Positions 9,856 through 18,799 of a DNA stretch of 21,713 bases are shown here, piece after piece. The number at the start of each line of letters is the position of its first letter. Position 1 is the first letter of the stretch. The position numbers and the translations under genes are program-made. The notes beneath the pieces are model-generated. The model was not told the DNA's origin and made no database searches. It saw only the letters and a program-made list of their open reading frames with translations. The stretch is from Gnetum montanum (Eukaryota; Streptophyta; Gnetopsida; Gnetales; Gnetaceae), in the NCBI GenBank assembly GCA_015680685.1, contig MNCI01033570.1, forward strand, positions 64,001 through 85,713, in the 5' to 3' direction.

Positions 9856-10779
9856 TTAGGTAATTCCTTGGATCACTTTAATTTTTTCTGGATCCACCTC
9901 AATTCCTGATTGTGAAATTTTGTGCCCCAGTACGACACCCTCTTGAACCATTAAATGACTCTTTTGCCAGTTGAGCTTAAGGTTGGTTTCAACACATTGT
10001 TTCAATACTTGCTCTAACCGGTCGAGGGCTTGATCAAAACTCGTCCCATAAGTGGAGAATTCGTCCATGAAGACTTCTACTCCATTACCTATTTGCTGTT
10101 GAAAGATGCTTAGAACTAATCGATGGAACATGGCAGGTGCATTTCACAAGCCAAAAGGCATTAGTTTATATGCAAACGTTCCCCCAGGATTGGTGAACAT
10201 TGTCTTGGCTTGGTCTTCTGGCGCAATTCACATTTGGTTGTACCCACTATATCCATCCAGAAAACTGTAATAGTGATGCCCTGCTATAGTGTCTAAGACT
10301 TGGTCAACAAATGGAAATGGGAAGTGGTCTTTGAATGTTGCCATATTCAATAGCCTAAAATCTATACATACCCTCCATTTACCTCATTTTTTCGGTACGA
10401 TGACAAGAGAACTAACCCATTCGCTATCAGCAATAGGGTAAATGAACCCAGCCTTGAGAATTTTCTCTAGCTCCTCTTTCACTATTTGTTTTAGCTTTGG
10501 GTTCAATCGTCTTTGGGGTTGTTTGCGAGGCTTCATAGAGGGGTTTGTGTAAATCCTATGCTGGCATATCCTAGGATCTATTCCGGTTAATTCGGGGTAT
10601 GACCATGCAAAGGCTGCTGACCACTTTTTTATCACCTTTAGCAAATTTTCTTTTTGTTTCGGTGCAAGCTTTGCGTTGATGATCATTGGTTTTCTATTTT
10701 TAAGGGCCACATATTCCAAACCGGTGGGCAATGGTTTTAAATCTAGGGGCTCTTGTTTAAACTCTTCAGGAATCTCCAA
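9856..10779 (-). pseudogene. RT: Reverse transcriptase of element B (degenerate)
   Basis: Begins with a pre-RT segment (LKPLPTGLEYVAL) and the fingers (RRLNPKLKQIVKEEL, VIVPKK), continues to the palm with catalytic Asp in SFLDGYSGYNQM (10257-10255), PFGL, and the second catalytic motif, which reads FMDE (10071-10060) where active enzymes have Y/FxDD. The final Asp is therefore Glu, a change that is expected to impair polymerase activity. Downstream KLNWQKSHLM and GHKISQSGIEV match the thumb of Athila-type RTs. Stops occur after VPKK (10386-10384), after NQM, after PFGL and at 9858-9856. Several sit where relatives have CGA or CAA codons. The ATG at 10779 is an internal Met; in relatives gag-pol is one polyprotein, so it is not a true start. 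Confidence 0.9.
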
Positions 10780-11026
10780 CTTTCACCAATTAATGTTTTT
10801 AGAGTTAAGGGCTAGAGGTTGGCAATACGTCTGTGCTTTCGATGTAAGCACTAGTTATTCCCTTAGCTAGTTCCATGTAGTTTTTCGATTTTCTCTCTTT
10901 ATCAGCCATCAACCACTAGGTGTTTTCTTATTGTGTGGCTATCGCATATAGGCACTTTTGGATGTCAACATCCTGTGCACACCAATTGCATGCAGGAAAT
11001 GTTAAACTTCACGTTACCCATGACTT
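10780..11026 (-). other. Pro-RT linker of element B (frame disrupted)
   Basis: Matches element A's linker at about 3230-3560 but contains several stops and at least one indel. This is where B changes from the gag-pro frame to the pol frame. A's copy reads more openly, so the ancestral linker was probably coding. No known domain. Confidence 0.6.
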
Positions 11027-11554
11027 CTACACGCAATGACACCCTGTGTCACTATATGCGATGCATGGAACTCTTTTCCACTGAATTTTTCCAAAAGTAT
11101 TTGTCTTGGATATCTCTAGGGAAAGGTTGCAGATTCCTAAGCCTGCGTCGATTGTATTTAGCCATGCCCTTCCCATTATAATTGGGAAATTCCCTTTGTC
11201 ATTGTTTATTTGGATCACTAGGAAATCAGCTGGATATGACCATCCACTGACAGTGGTAACAATGTCCTCGACTTGTCCCAAAGGAACAGTGATGGATTGG
11301 TCAGTTAGCTCTCAGCGAACATTTCTCTTCTTGAGTGGAGGTAGGTTCCAGGTTTTATATAATTCTTGTGAGATTAAGTTGACCCTAGAACCTGAGTCGA
11401 GGAGAGCCTTATGGGGTTCATTCCCATCGACTTGGAGGTAAACTAGGAGGACTCCCGGATCCGATAATTTCTTTAGAAGGTGACTGACCTTGATCCAGTT
11501 GGTTACGGTATGTGTTAACATAACTGTATGCATTGGACGTAATTTCTCTGTCAA
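11027..11554 (-). pseudogene. pro: Aspartic protease of element B
   Basis: Retroviral-type protease that would process Gag-Pol. The active site LLDSGSRVNLIS is intact (Asp 11398-11396). The flap region GWSYPADFLVIQ and the C-terminal PIIMGRAWL motif are recognisable. A TGA/TAA-type stop separates the N-terminal piece (ending at 11312) from the remainder, and the frame ends at 11027. It lies in the same frame as the gag core, consistent with a Gag-Pro fusion. Element A has the equivalent with DSG changed to DSC and with a solo LTR in the GRAWL motif. Confidence 0.85.
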
Positions 11555-13901
11555 AGGGTTTCCCGAAACCTTATTTGGTATGGGGATGTTAGGATGTTCA
11601 ATTGCTTGTGAAGGTGAAGGCTTAGTTGGATTGTTGAGCCTAAGTAAGGGTCTTTTTGGTGTATGATTGTTAGAACCAACTGATATTGGAGATTTGGGAG
11701 CCTTTGCAGTGTTGGGCTGTTGTGGTTGAGTGGGGTTTACTTTAGGCTTTGTTGGAGCGGTTGGCGGCAGGGCTATTGGTGCAAGAGATGCGGACGGAAT
11801 TGGAGGATAGTGTGGGTATGGAGCGTTTCCCGAAGGAGAAGGAGTCCTAAAGTACTCCTGAAGTTGGTAGTAATGTGGGGGGTTTATGTGACCTATAGTG
11901 TCACCTAGGGAAATCAGCTGCTGCCCATAATAACCATAAGGATTAGGCTGCCGGTAAGGGTACTATTGTTTTGGCAATGGCATCCCCCATAACTGTGGGC
12001 ATTGCCATTGCTGATGCTGTCCGATGGGCTGTGGTGGAGTTCCACTTGGATAATACGTTAAGGGTTGGTGGAACTACCTTGGGTTACCTTATGGATAAGG
12101 TAACCTGCGGAGTGTTTGCTGTTGGTTGAGTTTTGGATTAAGCGCATACACCCCAGACTCCTGTAGATGTGAGATGATTGGACAACATCCCTTAGGATGG
12201 TCATAATGGCAAATCTCACATCCACCATCATTGTCTGAATCCAAATCCACAACCACATCGGAGTTAGTGATTTTTCCCTTACCCTTGTTATGTGTAGGGC
12301 TTAAATCTCTCCACTTTTTCTTACCTTTGTCACTACTTTGTTCTACCTTAGACTCTTTTACAATTTTCAAGATTGTTTCAATTCTTGAGTCTAAGGAATC
12401 CCACATTTGGTCTACTTTGGCCAATACCTCAGTTGTTAATTTTTGGATCAGCAAAGTTTTCCGATTCACCAACTCTTCGATTAGTGACTCATCCTCTTCA
12501 TCACAAAATTTCACTCCCTTCTTTCGAAGGGAGGGATCATGGTTATACTCTTCCATACTTTCCCTTTTGTATAGCTCACCTTCTTCATTTGCTACTTGCT
12601 CCAACAAGCTACGTACTTCATGGGCTCTAAGTTGTGAGAGTCTCCCTTGGGCATAACTCCCAAGGGTTCTTCTAGTTTCATTCCTTAGCCCATCCACAAT
12701 GTGGCGAAGTTGATCCCACTGAGCATACCCATGGCCCAGGCAACGATGTAACAATGTGTAATAGTGGGCCATGGCAGCATCCAAGGGTTTGTGTGTACCT
12801 TGCTTCCAGCCTTGGATCTGCTTACACAAATTGGACACTCTGGAATACATTTGATATTTTTTGTTGAATAATTCTAGCATCGTACTCCACCTCCTGATGG
12901 TTTCTAGTTCTAAGGACTAGTACCAGCTCTCTGCTTCTTTGGTGAGTGTCCTTGGAAAAAAATTAAGTTTTTGCCACTCATTTTCTATATTCTGCAAGGC
13001 ACAGGCATCGTGGAATTCCTGTAAATGATTTTGCGGATCTGCATTATATTCCCCTTCGAATTGTGGGATGTTGTTCATGTCTAATCATTTGATCCTGCTA
13101 TCTTTTAAATGCCTTGTGGGAATCCTAACTTTGGGTTGAAAGTAGGAGCTCGTCATGATCATCTCTTTCATGACGCCTATGATGTCTGTGTTGTTCCCTA
13201 CTCTCCCTACGTCCTTGCCCTTGTCCTCTCTCTCAACTTTCACATCAAGGTCTTTCGTCCTTTTTACTTTTATCCTCACCTTTGTGTTCATGGTGGCTAT
13301 GCCCAGATGTGGAAGGAGAGGATGAGTGATGTGAAGAAGGGAAAGAATAAGGGGAACCATCACCATGATGATGTTTCTTGCCTTCTCTCCGGCTGCTACG
13401 GCCCCGATCGTGGTGACGATCTAAGTGCCCATCCTTAGCATGAGTGGTTGTTCCCTCTATGAATAGCTGGTGTTCACGGGCATCAGAACCAAAGATATGT
13501 ATCGTTGATCGTAGGTTCTGATACTCATCCTCCTCACCATTGTTAGGAGGGGGAACATCTTTTGCTAAAGAACCCGTGATAAAGGGTTCCTCGTCTCCTA
13601 TTTTGCTAAGGACATGCGGGACCTTGCCCTTCAAAAGTGCATGTTAACTCTCCTGCCTTAAGTCTCTCATACGTTGGGCATCTATGGGATAATAATCCCT
13701 CATGTCAAAATCTTCCGCAACGTATTTAGCAAATAGTTCTTGCATGCTAATCTGCGTCAAGTCACGGAAAAGCATGTGAGAGATTGCTCGATCTAGGGGT
13801 AACACAATGTTACCTTGCAAATCTCTCCATCGCAGTTGTTCATCTTGATGGAGAATAAAATTAAAGTTGGGGATATACTCATCGGGATGAGTATATGTCA
13901 T
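11555..13901 (-). pseudogene. gag: gag of element B (frameshifted, with stops)
   Basis: The ATG at 13901 lies about 225 nt after the PBS. An N-terminal domain (13901-13644) is followed by a His/Ser/Arg/Lys-rich stretch (13634-13245) in one frame. A frame change near 13100-13250 leads to the Gag core: DMNNIPQFEG near 13080, FFPRTL near 12960, then TAG (12919-12917) where A has CAG. A long coiled, charged segment follows (12880-12350). The zinc-knuckle-like CEICHYDHPKGCCP lies at about 12222-12180 with cysteines and His present, then a proline-rich linker (12090-11560). Gag would assemble the cytoplasmic particle and bind element RNA. The 263-codon open stretch 12880-12089 is the longest uninterrupted piece in the window. 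Overlapping + strand open frames are antisense shadows. Confidence 0.88.
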
Positions 13902-14126
13902 TTTATATTGTTTAGGACTTGGCTGATTTTGGTTATGTGTTTTATGTTGCTAACTATCTCGTGTATGATCCTTAGGTGGTGAGTTGCTCTTATGAGAAGA
14001 AGGAATTTTTATTGGTGTGCAAATTTACCATTATATAAATTTTTCTTTTGATTAACCCGAAGGTTCATTAAGGCTCACAATGATGTGAGTGATATCTCTT
14101 ATGCTCTATTTGGTGCACAAACACTT
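13902..14126 (-). other. 5' leader of element B
   Basis: Untranslated segment between PBS and the first gag ATG, expected to hold packaging signals. No coding potential or clear structure noticed. Confidence 0.6.
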
Positions 14127-14146
14127 AGTCCCCAGCAATGGCGCCA
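14127..14146 (-). promoter_or_regulatory. Primer-binding site, tRNA-Asp type
   Basis: The minus strand reads TGGCGCCATTGCTGGGGACT one base after the 5' LTR's terminal CA. It matches the 3' end of plant tRNA-Asp (complement of CCCCGGCAACGGCGCCA) with two mismatches, both of the transition type. tRNA-Asp priming is typical of Athila-lineage elements. Confidence 0.85.
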
Positions 14147-14147
14147 A

Positions 14148-15097
14148 TGATGAGTGGCAAGGTACCCCTACACTCAACCATATGAAATGAGCGTAGCATG
14201 CACGATCCAGTCGAACTTCGTAGACTAAATGCCTAAACGCCCCATGGAACACTTGGGGTTAATTATTCGTTGTCTTCCCAGACTTGTTATTGTCACGGTG
14301 TATGGTTATGTAAGTCCGAGGTATATGATTTTTTTGGTCTTTTATGGTTTTATATCTTCTATACTAAGAGCGAAGTGTTGAGAAACGAGCTAACTCTAAC
14401 TAAGGTCCTAAGTCTAAATTAACTAGTGTCAGCATCCATTCCCATTTACCGTACACACCCTGAACTATGCAACTGTGGCTACCAAACGCTAATCGTTACT
14501 GGGATCACCACATGTAGTGCATGTGCTCGAAGTGGTCGTACTGAGGCACCTAACTATCCTAAGCGTGATGAGAAGCCGATTCCTTGAATAGCCGTACACA
14601 TCTGTAGATGCTCATAATCAAGTCATACTCATCTCACATGCTAGGAGATAAGGGTGAGAGAATCTAATCACGATGAGTAGCCGATTCCTTGGTTAGCTGT
14701 AAACATTCATCAATGCTCATAACCAAGTCGTACTCATGCTGTGACAATGCATGTAATAAATAATAGGTAGGAAATAACATGTAATAAACCTATTCCATGC
14801 ACTTCAAGGTTTATCCACAAAGCTCATCTTTATTGCCGTACACAACTTGCGTTCAGGTACAAAGCTGCTCAAATAAAGATTCGTTCACTTGGGGACTCCT
14901 TCTATGGGCACATGGAAAATATTCTATCTCTAGAGTGATTAAACTGCCAGAGCTTCGCTACTTCTAGCCTAAGATGAGAAATGAGGGGAGTGCTACCTCT
15001 TATTTATAGATTTGGTGGCGAACCGTGATATTGCAGGGGACGATGCGATATCGTGATGGCCGCGATATCGTGGTGCATGCGATATCGCGTCTCATCA
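14148..15097 (-). repeat. 5' LTR of element B (950 bp)
   Basis: TGATGAG...CTCATCA, pairing with 4934-5915. On the minus strand U3 lies at the high-coordinate end with GATATC at 15047-15052, 15064-15069 and 15081-15086 plus GATATT at 15027-15032. TATAAATA is at 15008-15001 and AATAAA at 14834-14829. It would start the full-length B transcript toward the PBS at 14146. It has fewer palindrome units than the 3' LTR. Confidence 0.95.
15001..15008 (-). promoter_or_regulatory. TATA box of element B 5' LTR
   Basis: TATAAATA on the minus strand, positioned just downstream of the GATATC palindromes. Expected core promoter for the genomic RNA of B. The octamer is preserved in all three LTRs of this family. 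Confidence 0.7.
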
Positions 15098-15102
15098 CTA
15101 AT
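15098..15102. repeat. Right target-site duplication of element B (CTAAT)
   Basis: Second copy of CTAAT, immediately followed by ataaagaatatgttatgtg, which continues element A's 3' noncoding region and matches B's own uninterrupted sequence around 6300-6270. Confidence 0.93.
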
Positions 15103-15474
15103 ATAAAGAATATGTTATGTGTGCAGATGGTAATCATACAACAATGGATTGGATTTAGAGAGAACACTTGGAATGGAGCAGTGCTGGAAGCAACTATGCA
15201 AGGAGCAAGATTGATGGCATGCTTACGGATGGACAACGAAAGACGTAATCTTGGTATTGGCAATAGCAAAATTTCTCTCTCTCTCTCTTCCTCAAGCTGC
15301 CAAATAAGGCCTGATGTTAATGTAATAAGGTGTTCACTCTTGTTGTCATGAACACCAATTTTGTCTTGTCTTGTAATGATGATCCATTCACATGTCATCC
15401 CATTAGTTCTCTTCATTCAATAATCCCATACCTTCCCAATATTTTGTAAGGAACTCGAGGACGATTTTTCATTT
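15098..15474 (+). other. Element A 3' noncoding region, part 2
   Basis: Direct continuation of 4933 after removal of B and one CTAAT. It matches B 6300-5930 in reverse complement. No coding signal beyond short chance frames. Confidence 0.8.
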
Positions 15475-15487
15475 AGTCATGGGGGTA
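15475..15487 (+). promoter_or_regulatory. Polypurine tract of element A
   Basis: AGTCATGGGGGTA immediately before the TG of the A 3' LTR, identical to B's PPT at 5928-5916. Confidence 0.75.
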
Positions 15488-16280
15488 TGATTAGACATGA
15501 TATCGCATAAGCCACGATATCGCATACGTGATATCATGGTGTGCCATCAAATCTATAAATAAGAGGTAGCTCTCCCTTGTTTCTGATCCTAGGCTTAGAC
15601 TGTAGTGAAATTTTGGCAGTTTGATCCCTCTAGAGATAGAATATTTTCCATGTGCTCGTAGTAGGAACTCCAAAGTGAACGGATCTTTATTTGAGCAAAT
15701 ATTGTACCTAAACACATGTTTGTGTACGAAAATAAAGAAGAACTTCTTGGATAAACCTTGTAGTGCATGGAATAGGCTAAATATGATTTTATTTATTGTT
15801 ATTTACTATTTATCATTTAATTGGTTTATTAGTTATTAAATCTCTCTCAACCCTTCTCTCCTAGTTTAGTGCCTCAGTACGACCGTTTCAAGCACGTGCA
15901 TTACGCTTGGTGATCCCAGCAACGATTAGCGTTTGGTAACCAAGGTTGCATTGGTTTAGGGTGTGAACGGTAAGTGGGAATGGATGCTGACGCTAGGTTA
16001 ATTCAGACTTAGTTAGTTAGTTAAAGTTAGTTAATTAGTCTCTTCAACCCTTCACCTCTCAGCATAGGAGATAAAACATAAAAGACTATAAAAATCATAT
16101 ACCTCAGACTTACTTAACCATACACTGTGACCAATACATGTAAGTCTAGGAAGACAATGAATAATTAACCTTAAGTGTTCCATGAGGCATGTAGGCACTT
16201 AGTCTGCGGAGTTTGATCAGATCGTGCGTGTTACGCTCGTATTCGTATGGTTGAGTGTAGGGGTACCTCGCCACTCATCA
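15488..16280 (+). repeat. 3' LTR of element A (793 bp)
   Basis: Starts TGATTAGAC and ends CCACTCATCA. It is the same family as the B LTRs but in opposite orientation and clearly more diverged. GATATC palindromes at 15499-15504, 15516-15521 and 15530-15535 precede TATAAATA (15554-15561), with AATAAA at 15731-15736. It lacks the block of about 170 bp holding the 105-bp-offset duplication seen in both B LTRs. Its right end fixes the boundary of element A at 16280. Confidence 0.92.
15554..15561 (+). promoter_or_regulatory. TATA box of element A 3' LTR
   Basis: TATAAATA just downstream of the GATATC cluster. As a 3' LTR promoter it would point rightward, toward 16281 and beyond. Confidence 0.6.
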
Positions 16281-16318
16281 ACCTTCTTCTATGACAATAG
16301 ATTAGGAAAGTCACGAGA

Positions 16319-16687
16319 CTAAAACAAGTGATAGGACTTCCTTACTTCTAACACTTGGAAATCATCTAAGGCCAACCTAGAATGGTCATGACAAGCACCT
16401 AACCATGCCTCTACCACCTTGTGATGGCCTACCTCCATAGCTAGTTTGGTGGCAACCTTTATTTCTTTAGTGAGAGCATCACAAAGATCATAGAAGGTAG
16501 CCTCATCAATGCAAAAGTTGATTAGTACATTACATACCTTGGTGATGAACTTATTGGCTCCTTTGTTAAAGTAGTTAATGATGTTCATCATCTTAGTGTC
16601 AGGAATGGTTGGGGTAGGTGCCATGAAAAGATCAAGTAGACCAACATGAACAATGCATGTTTGAATGTTTTTGGGTGCATGTTCCAT
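16319..16687 (-). CDS. Hypothetical 122-residue open frame, unknown
   Basis: ATG at 16687, stop at 16319-16321, with in-frame stops just upstream of the ATG. The product reads like a real soluble, mostly helical protein (for example DEATFYDLCDALTKEIK then KVVEAWLGACHDHSRLALDD) rather than a repeat by-product, but I recognise no family. It lies 38 bp right of element A's LTR, in DNA that pre-dates A or belongs to another decayed element. It has no visible plant promoter, and whether it is an exon of an old host gene, an antisense ORF of element D or a chance frame cannot be decided from sequence alone. Confidence 0.3.
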   Translation of the reverse strand: MEHAPKNIQTCIVHVGLLDLFMAPTPTIPDTKMMNIINYFNKGANKFITKVCNVLINFCIDEATFYDLCDALTKEIKVATKLAMEVGHHKVVEAWLGACHDHSRLALDDFQVLEVRKSYHLF

Positions 16688-17690
16688 CAATCAACACTAT
16701 CCTACTTCCACCTCACAAAATTTTTAGATGAGGGTCTTCTCAGCACATCTTGAAATGGTCAAGGCAACATTGGAAGAGGTGGAAGCCCTTGTAAGACAAT
16801 AAAAATGACCTATTAGCTACAACATGAATTGATTTTCTATAACCAAGATACAACAATAATAATAGATTACAACCATTAGAACACTTAGAACTAAAATAGC
16901 CTAAAATTATATAACCATGAAAATGTTAGAACAACTTATCTAGAATTCATATTCTTCTTACCTTTCTTCTTCTTACTAGGTGATGGTTATGTGGTGGTCC
17001 CGACATTGGTGTTTGGTACTGGAAGGCATTTTGGGGCCATCCACCAACTATGGGCCATTTTAATGGTTACACATCTCTTGAAGGCTAGGGCAAGGACTTG
17101 GGTGTATTTATCAAATTCACCTTGTTGTTGCATGGTTGGCCATTGTTACCATTACTTCAATTTCACTATATTTATATTATTTTCTCTATTATGATCCTTG
17201 TTGTCCCTTGTTTAGCCTTTGATTGGTATTAGGTAATGGGATTTGACCATCTCTGATAATCAATTAACACCATGCAACTATGGCCTAAAAAGGCCTTAAC
17301 CCAACATCATGACTTGCTAAGGCCTAAAACTGGCAAAATTGTAATCTCAGTTGACCATATTTGACCTTATTTTTCATGCTTTCCTCATGATTCAACTTGT
17401 TTTGACCTTGATTTAATCTTTTTTTGAACTTTATTCCATTTTATTTGCATATTTCTACCACTTATAGCATTGGTTGGCATTGTTTATATTTTTTTTAGTA
17501 TTAAAATAGAATGTATTTACATAGTTTTGTTATTTTGGCATTATTTACTTATCTTTACCAAAGTGCCACTAAATGTACTTATGGTTGACATGAATGATTA
17601 GAGTATGAGTATCTTGGAGTAAATTATTTTGCCTTTGAGCTTAAGGGGACCTCATGGTGATTTTAATGATGTATTGATCCTAACTGCCAA
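16688..17690. other. Unassigned region between element A and element D
   Basis: AT-rich DNA without LTR ends that I can pair. On the minus strand about 17245-16930 reads as short Asn/Gln/Lys-rich pieces (NTNQRLNKGQQGS, then a frame ending in PSPSKKKKGKK) separated by stops, which could be decayed coding sequence, possibly a gag linker. From about 17260 to 17640 nothing is recognisable. Element D's gag would be expected somewhere here on + but I cannot identify it. Confidence 0.4.
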
Positions 17691-18455
17691 AATTTTGAGC
17701 CTGAAAGTCTTATTGACCATAAAGCCTCAATGGAGAAAGCTCTAGAGTGGCCTAAAAACCTAGTCAAAACCCTTGACCTCAAGACTGGCAACATTACTGA
17801 AGACACTCTAGTTGAGGTTCCTATCACAACACATAGTGGTGAGGAGAAGAAACTAAACTAATTTCCTCATTAGAACCTAATAGGCTTAAGACATCACCAA
17901 GGTCCTATAAGAAAAAATTAAGGCCTTTGCCTAGTCATACAAGGATATGCTAGGTCTTGATCTACATTTAGTGCAACATCACATCATACTTGATCCTAGA
18001 ATTAGACTAGTTAAGCAAAAGGTTTATGAGATTAGACTTGATTTGGCCATAGTAGTTCATGATGAAATCACAAAACTATACCAAGCTAGTTTCATCAATG
18101 TTGTTGATTACACAGAATGGGTATCCAACATAGTGGTAGTCCCTAAGAAAAAAGAAGTATATGTATTTGCATAGATTTTTGGAACCTAAACAAGGTAATC
18201 ATCAAGGATGATTTTTCTTTTCCTGCTATTGACCAACTTATTGATACTATAGTTGGACATGCCTTATTTTCATTTATGAATGGGTTATTAGGATACAACC
18301 AGATTAGGATTAATCTAAAACATCAACTTAGTATGACATTCATGACCTCTTGGGGTACCTTTTGTTACATCGTGATTCCCTTTGGCCTAAATAATGTAGA
18401 AGTAACCTACTAAAGAGCTATGATGTATATCTTTAGTGACTACATGCTAGTTTTN
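17691..18455 (+). pseudogene. RT: Reverse transcriptase of element D (Tat-lineage, truncated)
   Basis: A pre-RT segment from about 17690 leads to SYKDMLGLD and RIRLVKQKVYEIR (frame 1). The fingers end EWVSNIVVVPKKK at about 18150. A frameshift near 18160 moves the reading to frame 3: CIDFWNLNKV, then SFMNGLLGYNQI and IPFGLNN. The first catalytic Asp of the palm is Asn (18279-18281). The sequence then passes from RAMMYIF directly into RNase H-type sequence at the single N at 18455. The YxDD motif, thumb and connection (roughly 500 bp in relatives) are therefore missing. At least three in-frame stops (for example TAG where the family has Trp before SYKDM). Tat assignment comes from the DMLGLD/VKQK style and the second RNase H downstream. 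Confidence 0.8.
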
Positions 18456-18725
18456 CAAAGCAATGCATTAGTTGCTTCTAATATCCAATACACCGAAGTA
18501 GAGAAGTATTGTCTAGCCCTAGTCTTCTTATTGAAGTAGAGACACTACCTCTTTAGGAGTTAAGTCAGTGTCATTTGCAAGGATAACATGCTTAGAGTCA
18601 TAATGACCAACATATATGAGAGTAGCCATATAACCCATTGGAAATCCATAATAGTAGAGTTTGACCTTCATTACATTTCCCAAGCCTCAACAAAAGGTCA
18701 AGCTATAGTTGCATAGCTCATTACT
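18456..18725 (+). pseudogene. First RNase H of element D (remnant)
   Basis: Frame 3 continues with YTEVEKYCLALVF, RHYLF, and the Tat-type ending HWKSIIVEFDLHYISQASTKGQAI. It corresponds to the C-terminal half of the ordinary retroelement RNase H; the first half is lost with the RT gap. Three in-frame stops. Confidence 0.7.
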
Positions 18726-18799
18726 TTACCAATTGATGACCGTGCAACCATTGATCCTAAATTTCCTAATGAACATGTTAACATTATTAGCCAAGTGCC

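Larger units (their letters stand above)
4934..15097 (-). mobile_element. Element B: full-length Athila-like Ty3/gypsy LTR retrotransposon (10,164 bp)
   Basis: On the minus strand: 5' LTR 14148-15097, PBS 14127-14146, gag 13901-11555, protease 11554-11027, RT 10779-9856, RNase H about 9650-9250, integrase about 8999-7828, 3' noncoding 7827-5929, PPT 5928-5916, 3' LTR 5915-4934. LTRs have TGATGAG/CTCATCA termini and CTAAT duplications. Assignment to the Athila/Tat branch rests on the tRNA-Asp type PBS, the RT segment EVFMDEFSTYG and the integrase C-terminus without a chromodomain. Gag-pro lies in one frame and pol in another, with a further change inside gag, and many in-frame stops, so it is not autonomous. 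The two LTRs differ by roughly 5-8% by eye over the first 320 bp, mostly transitions. Confidence 0.95.
1..16280 (+). mobile_element. Element A: Athila-like Ty3/gypsy retrotransposon, 5' truncated by window, pol-deleted, interrupted twice
   Basis: Reads on the + strand as gag (1-1440), protease (1441-1822 and 3157-3567), 3' noncoding region (3569-4933 and 15098-15487) and 3' LTR (15488-16280). Its 5' LTR and leader lie left of the window. Assignment is by matching it segment by segment to element B on the opposite strand. Between about 3568 and the next base A jumps from the sequence matching B near 10750 to that matching B near 7890, so about 2.9 kb encoding RT, RNase H and integrase is absent. 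Two later insertions split it: solo LTR S at 1823-3151 and element B at 4934-15097. The outer target duplication would be the 5 bases after 16280 (acctt), which cannot be checked here. The Athila-like label is inferred from B's polymerase and tRNA-Asp primer site. Confidence 0.85.

Noticed and set aside
12231-12656. 141-codon + strand open frame and its 85-codon neighbour
   Set aside because: Antisense of the longest clean part of B gag; composition is Ser/Leu/Phe-rich as expected for a shadow frame.
13109-13438. 109-codon + strand open frame
   Set aside because: Antisense shadow of B gag's basic stretch.
15000-15416. 138-codon minus-strand open frame over the B LTR/A junction
   Set aside because: Crosses the element B insertion boundary at 15097/15098, so it cannot be an inherited gene; no domain seen.
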